Positions 37,740 to 48,464 of a DNA stretch of 64,000 nt are shown here, in pieces. Under the pieces are notes generated by a model, which did not search any database, was not told the DNA's origin, and saw nothing but the letters and a program-made list of their open reading frames with translations. Source of the DNA: Trema orientale (Eukaryota; Streptophyta; Magnoliopsida; Rosales; Cannabaceae); NCBI GenBank assembly GCA_002914845.1, contig JXTC01000074.1:372001-436000 (forward strand). The letters run 5' to 3'. Positions within the stretch are counted from its first letter, which is position 1. Each line of letters opens with the position of its first letter. The translations under genes were made by a program, and so were the position numbers.

Positions 37740-39390
37740 TTTGCTTACAGCAATAATTTTTTTTTTTTTTTTTACCTAAAAAGTTCTTAACTTGAATGTA
37801 CCAAACTTGTCATATCAAGTGCATATTCATCGGTTGTGTGACCGATAAGAAAGGTTTTTTTTTTTTTTTTTCTTTTTTTCCTTTTATGTCACTTTCTATG
37901 TGATGTGAAACTCCTTTTAGTAAGTGGCCATTTCTACACTTATTATCGCAGGATTCATTATAATAAATCCACGCATGGACCTCAATCTATTAAATATATA
38001 TAGCTCATTCTAATAAATGTTCATGATCTTAATTAGGTGTTGAAAAATCATGGTAGCAATCATCTATTTTATGACCATATTATTAGTTATATATATATTT
38101 TATACTTGTGTCTAATATTCTTAACTCATGTAATTTTACATATATCATTTGAAGAATTGCCCACAGGTACATATGAGTAATGTTATTCAATTTTTCACGA
38201 AAAATTTACATCAAATAATATGGCATGTATAATTTAAATCATTTTTTAAAATCTTAAAATAGGATTATGGTGCGTCGTTCATCAACTAAATTAAATTACC
38301 TTTTTATTTCTATCTAGTAAAGCTTAAGAAATCTTAATATTACCTAGTATAGTGATAAGTATAATCAATCCCACGAGGAATTGGTCTAACTAAGTTACTA
38401 TACTAATCCTAAGATGAAAAGAGATTAAACATAAAACAAAACATAAAATAGAAAAAAGACAATATTAAAATAAATAGGTTAAAAGTTTATTTATTACCAC
38501 TAATTATATTAATTTTACTAGATCTTATAGATATTTACCTAAGCTACCAATCGTAGATAGTCCACAAACTGCAACTATCCTCATCTGTTCTTAGATTATA
38601 GACTAGATAGATAAACAACATACTTAACATTTTTCTATTAAATAACCTATGCAAACACTCTAAGTTAATTTAACAAACGCATTACCGTACAGAAAGATTA
38701 AAGATTCGTCTAAATTATAATATCACAAATGCGGAATCTAACTTAGGTTATGTTATTTACTATAACTAACCCATCAAATGATCAAATCAACTATAACTCT
38801 ATTACCTATGGATCCAAATATAATAAACGCCTATTCAAACCCTAGCATTAGAATTCTATCATGATTATCTAGTAGCCTCAAAAACAAATCAAGACATAAC
38901 TTATAAAGCAATTGAATATGGAAGAACACAATCAACTTTAAATAATCAACCAATTGTATAAACATCATACTACTCGATTATACAATTGGCTGGAAGCGGT
39001 AATTTGGTGCAATATTACTACTCGTAAATCATTTTATTCTTGGAGAAAGATATTGTTAGGAATCTTCGTAGCAATTAGGTGAGGAGATATAACTGTTTTG
39101 AGGAGATTTTATATAACATAAGACTCGATTTGATTTTCTTTAAAACTTCTTCAGTTATTAAGATTTTTTTAATATATATTATATGTGATTTAATTTTTGT
39201 TACATATTATTGTTATGACTAGCTTTAATACGCTATAATCGATTTGTTTATTATTGCTAGATAATTGTCAATAATTGTATTTGTTATCGATACATTTAAT
39301 TTTCTAGATTTTTTTTTTGAAAGGATTTAATTTTCTAGATTTAAATGTATTTTTATTTATATTTGTTATACAATACTCTCTTTTAACAGG
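37740..39390. other. Gene-free spacer
   Basis: AT-rich. No frame of note, no recognised repeat beyond T runs at 37757-37775 and 37855-37882. Confidence 0.5.
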
Positions 39391-39832
39391 AGATGCACGA
39401 AGGCCGTGAAGCGCCCATGTGGTACCATATCTGACACATGGCACACACGCCAACCCATGATTAGATCAGCACTTAATCCAAGGAGCGATCACCATCAGAT
39501 TATCTAGCTACCAAATGCATCACAAAAGGGGCCTCACACATTTTCAATTTTCAAGTCGCAGCCGGTTTACAATCCAATCCATCATTATGGTTTCATTTCT
39601 CTCTGTCTTGGAGCCCTTGATTTTCTCTTGCGTTATTTCTTCGACAAAATGGTGAGTGCTTTTTGACTATGTCTTTTTTATTTAATTTTTCTTTTTAAAA
39701 AATATACAGTAGCTACCGCCTATCACTTATGTCCCTTAGGAAATGGTGTTAAACGATCTTATTGGATATAAATTAAGAATGGTATTAAATTAGTGATCAA
39801 CTTGGATATAAACTAATAGAACTTGTCTATTA

Positions 39833-39910
39833 TAGGCTATCTAAATACAACCCTATGTAAGGCCATCCAATCTCAACCGTTCGATTTAAAACAAATGGTT
39901 TAGATAAGCA
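39833..39910. repeat. Partial MITE related to the flank of family A copy 3
   Basis: ggctatctaaatacaaccct followed by atgtaaggccatccaatctcaaccgtt matches, inverted, the stretch at about 41000-41060 (tacatagggctatatttagatagc). This shows a second short repeat family in the same intron. Confidence 0.5.
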
Positions 39911-40828
39911 TATAAACATATGATATTTTATGCAACCCGCTACATAGAATTTCTTTCCCCTAAATTTTGTTGGTCTTCTTCTCCAACTTGTCTAAGACCT
40001 TGACTGTGGAGGTCATACTTTCACCAAGAAACAATTTAGAAGATCGGATCCCTTCTTAACCTGCTCCGCCACATTGACTTTATCACCTTCTTCCACTCTC
40101 ATTAGTTCCCATTTTGTGGTTTCTATCTATTGGGCTTCTCATTGTCGTTCCATTGGAAAAGAAAAAAAGAAAATGAAGCCTCCGGAGATTATGACACTGT
40201 AATCGTGAATGATTTGGCATTAGTTGAAATGTTCATAGATCACTAAATGTTACATATCTTCATTAACTCAAATTTATCTTATAACTTTGAGGGTTCAATT
40301 TTAGAAGTAAACTAAGATCGAATAAGCTATTTTATTTATTAAGTTTTGATGCTTTTGGTTTTGGAATTTTCTAATGATTTAAATTAATGCCCAAATAGCA
40401 ATAAACACTGCACTGGAGAGGGATGGAGCTAATATTTAATGAAATCCAAATTGGGGTTTGGAAATCTATTAGAATCGACATGAATTTGTTCAATTATTCC
40501 CATAGATTCATTCGAAAATGGGTAATTTTTCAGGGGCTTCGTTCAATTGTTCTCATAATATTCTCGCTCGTACTAGGAGGCAAAGGTCTTGAAGAAGAAC
40601 AATGAAGAAGAAGCTCAAAATTCTACAGATGAGGGGAAAGGAAGGGACTGAGTCAGATCGGAGAGGCAGTGCTTGACTCAGAGGAGGTAGAGTCCCTTTT
40701 GGTTTAGAGAGAAAGCGAAGGGAATTAGGGAAATGGAGGAGAGAGAAAGAATAGGACGAAGAGAAACATGTGTTACGCAGTCCACATTATACAACTTATT
40801 ATATGTCTATCTATGCCATTTATTTTAA

Positions 40829-41000
40829 GGGCGCGTCTACAGTTGGGGCGCCCCTACGTAGGGCCCTATCTATTTACCGTTGGATGGGAATCTGTATATA
40901 AATAGATTCTCCATAGATTCCTGTTATTCCCCACAGATTCCCATCCAACGATAATTAAAGTATGACCCTACGTAGGGACGCCCCTACCGTAGCCATCCCC
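40829..41000 (-). mobile_element. 172-base palindromic MITE, family A, copy 3 (inverted)
   Basis: Exactly the length of the copies at 1440 and 15299, in the opposite orientation: GGGCGCGTCTACAGTTGGGG at the left, GTAGCCATCCCC at the right. It lies in the first intron of the ADF pseudogene. Just beyond it, 41001-41068 ends in a second actatagacgcgccc terminus, so this copy appears nested in, or joined to, another element with the same end (outer limits 40829-41068). Confidence 0.82.
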
Positions 41001-41131
41001 TAAATCCAATGGTTAAGATTTGGTGTACATAGGGCTATATTTAGATAGCTTTACTATAGACGCGCCCAAACTAATAAGGATCATGAAGGCTACTTTGGAC
41101 CTTAATCCACTTTATATATATATATATATAA

Positions 41132-41365
41132 TGGGCAGTAAGTATTTTTTTTTTACCTATTTATAAATATTATTTTGTCTAATTAAAATTCTTTTTTTTT
41201 TACGGTAAAAGTAGAGGGAGAAAAATATTAAATAATGAGTATTTATTTTTATTATTATTTTTTAATTACACAAATTATAATAGCTGTTAGATAATAATCC
41301 AACGGTTAAAAAAATATCTATAGAAGTAAAAAGAAAATACATATTGAAATGGAAACCATATATAA
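41132..41365 (+). mobile_element. MITE family B, copy 3 (degraded)
   Basis: Follows the plan of the copies at 36272 and 36524: gggcagtaagta, a T run, acctatttataaata, internal agataataatccaacggtta, then taaaaagaaaatacatattg. Both ends are decayed. Confidence 0.6.
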
Positions 41366-41904
41366 TATAACCGAATGAGAAAAATTTGGTTAGAACGTAC
41401 TAATTAAAGCGATACCATATTGATGTGGTTTAAACGTCAATAGAACGTACAATTTTTTTTTTTGAAAGGAATAGAAAGTACAATTTTGTACTCGCAAAGA
41501 TTGATTATATGGTCATATGAACGAGATCAATAGCAGCCTGCATTGATTTTTTCAGAATTTAAAAAAAAAAAAAGAAAAAAAGAAAAGGCAGATTGATTCA
41601 ATCTGGTAGACCCAAGTTGATTATCTTTAGTTTCTATGGACAGTGCTGTTCATGGGTTAAAGTATAACCATTTCATATCTAATGTGGTCTTTCTTTCATT
41701 CTTTCTTCTTTTTTTTATTTTTTTATTTTTATTTTTGCATTGAATCAAAGTTGAACGCACAAAAGTGTTATTACGTGCTAAATATATATTTATATATATA
41801 TATATATAAATATATATTTACATATATATAAATAATAAATTATCTAACGAGTATTATAATTTGAGTTATTGAAAAACAAATAATAAAAATAATATTTCTC
41901 TCTA

Positions 41905-41995
41905 TGTTTTCTCATAAAAAGATGTGCATAAATTTTAATAAGATAAAATAATACTACAAATAAGTAAAAAAAATACCTACTGATTGGTGTCATAT
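41905..41995 (-). mobile_element. MITE family B, partial copy 4
   Basis: Right-end half only: gatgtgcataaattttaat, then aaataagtaaaaaaaatacc and tactgattggtgtcat, matching the B-family terminus. It is preceded by a long TA-rich tract (41780-41835). Confidence 0.55.
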
Positions 41996-42195
41996 ATATA
42001 AATATTTAGTAAAGTTGTGTTGATTATGACTTTCATGTTAACCCAAACCCTATACTATACAGATAACAAACTAAATTCAATGAAAATAAGAAATTAGCAG
42101 ACTACATTGTCCTTTATTTTTTAGATTATACTTGTTTGTAAATCTCGGAGATCATGTTGCGCAGTTTCTTTGCTGGCTCTACGATTGGGAGATCT

Positions 42196-42300
42196 GCATC
42201 ATCATCATTATTATTATTATTAAAACATTAGTAGATCTGTTATTATTGTTATTATTTTTATTATCATCATCATCATTATATATATATATATATATATATA
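42196..42300. repeat. Compound microsatellite (ATC/ATT)n then (TA)n
   Basis: atc and att units (42196-42275) with a short interruption lead into about eleven TA units just before exon 2 of the ADF pseudogene. The TA tract lies about 20 bases upstream of the old splice acceptor at 42322. Confidence 0.85.
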
Positions 42301-43326
42301 AATTTTTTTTTGGGTTATTAAGGCATCAGTTGTTGATGTGGATGAAGAATGCAAGCTTAAGTTTCAAGAATTAAAGGATAACAAGTCATACCGTTTCATA
42401 GTCTATAAGTATGATGAGGTATGAAACTGACCGATTTGCTGTTTCATAGTCTACAAGTCATACCGTTTCATAGTCTATAAATCCAAAAGATCGGTAACCC
42501 AACACAAAGCCACCATGATTTCGTTGCATGCGAGCCTTCCAGAAGCTGACTATTGCCGATTTGCTGTTTATGAGTTGGAGTTTTCTGATGAAGACAACGT
42601 CCAAAACAACAAGATTTTCTTCATCAACTGGTACTGTATTATTAACCATGATGGAGGCAGAAAATTTTTTCAAGGGGAGCGTACACTAAAATTTTTTTAG
42701 CTAATTTTGAAACACATTATTCAACATAAACCAGTATAAATTTAAATAGAATTTAAAGTAAGTACAAAGAAAAATTATCCAAAATGAAGGGAAATTTTTG
42801 AATTTTAAAATAATATAAATAAAGTTCAAATTTTTTTATAAAAAAATTAGTGGGTCATGTTAGGGGCATTATTATATTTTTTTTAATAAAAAAAGGGCAA
42901 AACTATAATTATAAAAATATAGGGGGCAAATAAAGAATAAAATTGAAATTTTTATATAAACTCAGAGTAAAAAAACATAATTTTCAAAAAAATAAGAGGG
43001 CTGTTAAGTGGCTCCGTCTTTGATTATTAATAGTGGTGAAGCTTTTGGTGGTTTCTAGTAAAATTTTAGTAGTAGTAGTAATAGTAAAAGTACTATTTTA
43101 TTGATTAGTACTGTTCGTTTGTACTACTTTTTTAAAAAAAAAAAATCGTTTTTTTTATTGTATCTATGAACAGGGTCTCCTGACTTGGCCAAGATCAAAA
43201 GTAAAACGATTTATACCAGCACTAAATACAGTTTAAGGAGAGAGCTTCATGGAATTTAGGCAGGATTGGCAACTACTGATGTGGTGGAGATTGATGTTGA
43301 TGCCTTTAAAAGTAAGCTCAAATAGT

Positions 43327-43502
43327 ATGACTGACAAAGTGAATTGGCTCAAGTGGTAAAACTATCTATTATTTGGAATCTTAGTCCTAAGTTTGAGTCA
43401 CACCGGAGGTAGGGTAGAGATTGGATAATAGTATGTATTTTCATTTAATTTGTAATAAGTGGAACTTATTAGTTAAACCCCACCCATTTTTTTTTTTTTT
43501 TC
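43327..43502 (+). mobile_element. tRNA-derived SINE with 14-base target duplication
   Basis: 176-base element flanked by identical taagctcaaatagt (43313-43326 and 43503-43516). The internal Pol III promoter is visible: A-box TGGCTCAAGTGG at 43345-43356 and B-box GTTTGAGTC at 43391-43399, at tRNA-like spacing. The element ends in a run of about 15 T, as in the plant Au-type SINEs, which have T-rich tails. Inserted at the end of exon 3 of the ADF pseudogene. Confidence 0.8.
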
Positions 43503-43508
43503 TAAGCT

Positions 43509-43736
43509 CAAATAGTGCGATCCAAGCATGCAATACGAGAATCCTAATCCTCATTGTTATTGTGCTTAATTTTGTGTCCAATATTGTCCAAGTGGGGCAT
43601 GAAGAAGTTTTTTATTTTTTTCAAATAGTGTGATCCAAGCATGCAATACGAGAATCCTAATCCTCATTGTTATTGTGCTTAATTTTGTGTCCAATATTGT
43701 CCATGTGGGGCATGAAGAAGTTTTTTATTTTTTTTT
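43509..43736. repeat. 113-base tandem duplication
   Basis: Units start at 43509 and 43622 (caaatagtgcgatccaagc) and end in gaagaagttttttattttt. They are nearly identical, so the duplication is recent. It lies in the 3' UTR of the ADF pseudogene and took in part of the SINE's right-hand target duplication. Confidence 0.9.
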
Positions 43737-43944
43737 CACCTGATTTTGTGGCTTATTTGGGAAATGTTTAATAACAATTAAGTTTGCTTATGTACACGTT
43801 GGCTTTTGCTGTACCTTGCAACTGCAAAGAGGTCGAAATTGAACTTGTGGCCCTCTTTTGAATAAATGTGTGGTTTTGTGTTGAAATTATTCAGTGGAAG
43901 CACGTTTTGGTTGAAGAAACACCCCCTATGGTAATGATTTTGAT

Positions 43945-44300
43945 TGGTAGCCTTTGTCATTATGACAGGTCATAATTAAAAAAAAAAAAAGGCTACTCCT
44001 ACAACAGTAATTCAAAAAAATTCAAAAATTATCACTTTGATCTAAATGAGTCCTAGTCCCAGCCAAATCATTCCGATCAAGATTAGTTTGTCAAGCTACT
44101 TGAGCTAAAAAGTCAAGAATTTTGCTAATAAATTTGGTCATCAGAATTTCTTATAATTTTTTTTTTTCATTCTAAACATGTATTTTGGTAAGAATCTCTT
44201 TTTTACGAGGTAAGAATGTTTGGATTAAAATGATTTTGTATTGAGGTTTTACTCAATTTTTGTGATCACTTATCAAAATTAGGCCTAATAAATTACATGA
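43945..44300. other. Spacer after the ADF pseudogene
   Basis: AT-rich, nothing recognised. Confidence 0.5.
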
Positions 44301-44309
44301 AAAACATAA

Positions 44310-45243
44310 GAGAACTTCTAAATCCTTCAACATTTGAATTATATATATTCATAGTTTTAATAGCAAATTTACTCCTATTTAGAATTACTAAAATGAATAA
44401 TTTAGAATTAAATACGCATATTATGTTATATATAGCACCAGCACCTAAATAAGGGAAAGAAACGTAAATATATGAATTTGCTTAAATCCTAAAAGGAATC
44501 TATTTTTCCACTCTTCAAAATCACGGAATAAAAATTTATAATTGAGTAACAACACCCTAATTAAGAATTTAAAAAATACGAAAAAAAAAAGATTATACAG
44601 ATAGAATTGAGTGTATTTTCTTTTTTCTTTTTTTCTTTTTTCTCTTTTCTTTTTCCCCATATAGCCGCATGAACTTTTTATATTTTCCTCATTACATGAT
44701 TGAAACTACCTTTATACATTAAAATAATTTCACAAATCTATGAGAATTTGGGGATTTTATAAATGTATAGTATTCTACTTTATTTTACTTTATATTAATC
44801 ATCTAATTTTAAAGAAATTTCGAATTAAGAATGGAGCATGTAGAAATATATATAATCTAAAATATATTTATATACTAGATAACTGAAATAACTGCTATTA
44901 TATGAACTTTAATCTCACAAGTATATTGGAAAGCAAGGAAAAAAAATAGCAGAACAAAATTCTTATATTTATCATTTTGGGAGAGAATAAAAATAAAAAA
45001 CAGGAAAAGTGTGGAAAAAATTGATGTGATTGATGGTAATTGTTAAAAAAAAATAATAAATAATTTTTTTAAAAAAAAATCAAAATATACAATAGAATAA
45101 GGAATGTATAAAGTAAAGAAAAGGGTATTTTTGGAATATAAGAAGTGTACAAAGAAAAAATAAAGCAATAAAATATATTTTTTTGTAATGTATAAAGAAA
45201 ATGAATGTACATAGCCCATTCATTGATGCATTTAGAACTTCTC
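44310..45243. mobile_element. Non-autonomous Mutator-type element with 9-base target duplication
   Basis: 934 bases with termini GAGAACTTCTAAATCC and (complement) GAGAACTTCTAAATGC, identical over the first 14 bases. Inner positions are also paired (attatatatattcat against atgaatgtacat). aaaacataa lies on both sides exactly (44301-44309 and 45244-45252), a 9-base duplication. The interior is AT-rich without a transposase. Related termini (ttctaaatccatca) occur at 55917, 56731 and 56895. Confidence 0.85.
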
Positions 45244-46784
45244 AAAACATAATTTAAATAGTTCAATTAAGAGAAAAGTCAACTAAGTCACTAATTTGAG
45301 CCTCTATCTAATATGTTATGAAATTATAGTGGATAGCTTACTGATTTGGGCCTCTACCTAATATCCTATGAAATTAGAGTGGATGTCCGTTTTTTTCACT
45401 CTTATTTTTAATATATAAATAGCCTTTTTTTTTCAGTAAAAAGGTTGAGTATATTTTTACACTTGGTATATCTATATATATATATATTTTTTTGATATTG
45501 GAAGTAAGGGGAATTGATCTCTAGACCTCAATATTGAAGGTAGGTGTGATTACCAATCAGGTTAAGTTTGTGACCACACTTGGTATATCTATTATATTTC
45601 AGCTTTTGTTTATGTAATGACTATTAGTTTTTATATTAAGTATATCCAATGATCTATCGATCATTTTACTACAGTATTTGAAACGTAAACACGTATTTGA
45701 AATAGACTCAAAATTTGATTATTCTATAAGTCTCTAAATATAAAAGGGTTATTTACATCTAAGAGGTGTATTAAGGCCCTTATGATGAAAAAAAGAACTA
45801 CTCTATAAATTTTTTTCAAGTAACTCTTATTGTCATGTCACACATCTAAAATTACCTTGATTCCATATTCTTCTAATAAACCTTAAAAATACACATTATT
45901 CTCCAACAAACCCTAAATTATTTCTTTGACCACCGTCACTTTTAGCATTCCGCCACCTCTGCCAATCCCAATCCTGATCCTAGCTGCATATTCGTTTAAC
46001 TGGAGTCGAAAAATTTAACCGCGGTCGAACTTACTTGTTTACGTATCCTAACCGCTTCGAACGATTTTAGATCAGTAATTGAAAATTTTCGACTAGTGAC
46101 TTGACCCCAGTCAAACAAGTTTGACCAAAATGTTTAAATTTTTTGACCATTGTTAAACATAGTGAGCTGCCTCCTTTACTTTTATCTTTTTTGACTGGGG
46201 TCGAATTATGGGTAATTTTGTAATTCTGAATTTTTCTTTAAATGATGGTTCTAGTTTTGTAAATAATTTATAGTTTGTCTTCCCCTCCCCCCTTCTTTTT
46301 TTTTATTTTATCAACCCACTTTAATTCTATTATATTCATAATATTTTTGGGGGGATTGAATAGAAATCACCATTTTAGGTTGTTGTTCCAATAGATGCAC
46401 ATTTTAATTTATATCTACACAGATATCCCTTTTTAAAATTAATTGTATTTGCCACTAGTGGAATAAGAGAAACCATGAGGTGGTAAATTAATTATAAATA
46501 CTTTTAGAGGGAAAAATATCAATTACAAATACTAGTAAATTAATTATTACATACAGCAGTAATTTAATTGTATGTAATGGTAAATTACTTATATATACTA
46601 GTAAATTACTTATATACATGAATAAGTTAAATTCACTTCCATAAGGTTATAATAGTAAACTCTAGTTATTAAAAAAAAGATATAGAAGTTAATAAAAAGC
46701 TGATGAGTGGAAGTTGTTGTGAACATTTAATGCATTAAATGTACTTTCTTCCTATTTTTTCCATTTCCTTTCTTTTTTCACTCC

Positions 46785-46905
46785 TCTATTGTATTTGTTT
46801 CTTTCTCTCTCTCTTATTTCCATAGCCATGTTATTCCCTTCTCCTCTATTGTATTTGTTTCTTTCTCTCTCTCCTATTTCTATAGCCATGTTATTCCCTT
46901 CTCTC
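46785..46905. repeat. 59-base tandem duplication
   Basis: The unit ctcctctattgtatttgttt, then a CT-rich part, then atagccatgttattccctt occurs twice in tandem (starting about 46783 and 46842), followed by (CT)n. The open frames over it on both strands are a by-product of the repeat. Confidence 0.85.
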
Positions 46906-47179
46906 TCTCTCTGTTTATTTTTTTTTTCTTTTCTGATCAAAGCATTTTTAATTGAAAAAAAAAAGAGCAAAGCTTGTTGCTTAGATCTTGTTTGGGACCT
47001 TTACCATTTGAAAGCTTGGATCTTATAAGGTAAATATGTACTTTATTTCATTAAATGTTTGATAATGAGTGATCAACACTGAAGGAGGTCTATAATAGTA
47101 ATTTGAAAAATATTGTGCTGAAATATTCATATATTTTTACTGAACTATTCATTTTCTTCCTGTGATAGTGATCTAAACG

Positions 47180-47935
47180 TCCCAGGTCAAGTAGGTTATG
47201 ACCTCAGGGCAAGAACTACTTAACCCCAAGTCAAGTACTACTATTACTTGACTTAGAGTTATGAACAACTAGATGTGGGGTAAAAAACTACTTGACTAGC
47301 CTTTGACCCCAGGTTACGTGGGACAAGTAGTACTTGACCTTAGGTCAAGAACTACTTGACTTGAAATAACATGCAACAAAAATATAAATATGGACTTAGA
47401 TAGACTCTTCTTCTCGGTAATAAGAACTTAAATGGCGACTTTCTCGTTTTTCCCGCTAATGTCGTGGCTGTAGATTTCGCAGACTCTTTCTTATCTTCGG
47501 CTGACCTAGTTTTTGTCATTTTGGGATATTCCGTGTTCCTTTAGATGAGAAGAATCAGTTGAAAAGCTTAAATACAGACTTAGGTGAATGATTTTTTTGA
47601 GTTTAAAAGCAGTTTTTTGTGATTTTCGTAGTGGAATATAAAGAATTTTGTATCTTTAATGACAAATAAAATACAGACAAAGTAGAAAAAAAAAACATTA
47701 AGTTAAATCAATCAAATGAATTAATCAAACAGACAACATGTAAAGTTTTACTTGACCTAAAGTTAAGTATAACTTGACCCCAATCAAGTAAATGATTCAT
47801 GACATTATATAATTAAAAATTTGACATGAGATCAAGATCCACTTGACCTTAGGTCAACAAGTACTTCACCTTAAGTTAAGTTGATCTTAACCTTTGCGAA
47901 GGTCAAGTTCCCGCTGAAGTCAAGTGAGCTTTACA
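47180..47935. repeat. Array of inverted TTGACC/GGTCAAG words
   Basis: At least 15 copies of CTTGAC(C/T) or its complement in about 750 bases, many set head to head as in acttgaccttaggtcaag (about 47332-47349). They cluster in two blocks (47180-47370 and 47750-47935). TTGAC is the core of the W-box bound by WRKY factors. The array ends about 0.5 kb upstream of the ADF start. Whether it is a regulatory array or an old inverted-repeat transposon is unresolved. Confidence 0.6.
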
Positions 47936-48299
47936 GAGAAGTGTATAAAGTAGGGTCATGTCAATTTTTTTACAGTGTTGGCTGAAAGTTTGGTTAAGGC
48001 ATTTAAGTCATTTGATTCGTGGGTGCCTCAATTTTTAGTCCTAGAAAATTTATTACTGTAGGTGGTCCTAGAATTGTCTAAAATGGCCGAAATTGATCCT
48101 ATCCGCGTCCTTTTCTCACGCCGTACCAATGCGCTTAGTCGCCTTTTGCTTTGCGTGAAGCGCATGACATCTATCAAAAGCGGCACACCCCCACACCCAC
48201 AGTCGCCAGAAGTGAAGCATGTGTGGTGGCATCATTGTCTGGGTCTGCGAGACACGTGGCGCACCATGTTCAAATCATCACTTTAATCCCAGCAAGCAA

Positions 48300-48464
48300 T
48301 CACCGTCCGATTAGCTAGCCACCAGATGCAAAAAGGGGGCCTCTCTCCTCCCACTCCCACATTTTCAAGTCTCTCTCTCTCTATCTTTCCATCTTTATCG
48401 TCCCCTCTCTCTCTCTCTCTCTTGGAGCCCTAGATTTTCTCTTCCGATATTTTCTTCGACCAAA
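48300..48464 (+). promoter_or_regulatory. ADF core promoter and leader region
   Basis: Stretch upstream of the ADF start with CT-rich microsatellites (48370-48383 and 48406-48421) and the leader ending ttcttcgaccaaa ATG. It is shared with the pseudogene copy (39480-39648), including attagctagccaccagatgc-like text and 'cttggagccc...gattttctcttc'. The conservation of these blocks marks probable functional sequence. Confidence 0.5.

Larger units (their letters stand above)
39649..43326 (+). pseudogene. Decayed duplicate of an actin-depolymerising factor gene
   Basis: Same architecture as the intact ADF gene 9 kb downstream. A one-codon first exon (ATG then gtgagt at 39649-39651), a long first intron (2.67 kb, swollen by MITEs), exon 2 from 42323 (ASVVDVDEECKLKF, then SYRFIVYKYDE) to about 42630 (ASLPEADYCRFAVYELEFSD, FFINW), and exon 3 from about 43175 (SPDLAKIKSKTIYTSTKYSL). 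It is broken in exon 2 by a stop just after YDE and a 69-base local duplication that repeats aagtcataccgtttcatag, with loss of the segment equivalent to TVKQVTVE. In exon 3 a TAG replaces the Gln of the usual GIQ. A SINE sits at its end. The promoter, leader and 3' UTR are also recognisable, so it arose by DNA duplication, not retroposition. Confidence 0.85.
45250..48100. other. Repeat-rich spacer upstream of ADF
   Basis: Contains the tandem duplication at 46785-46905 and TTGAC-rich blocks at 45990-46205 and 47180-47935. No protein frame is supported. Confidence 0.5.

Noticed and set aside
46752-47028. Frames on both strands
   Set aside because: Created by the 59-base tandem duplication and CT-rich runs.
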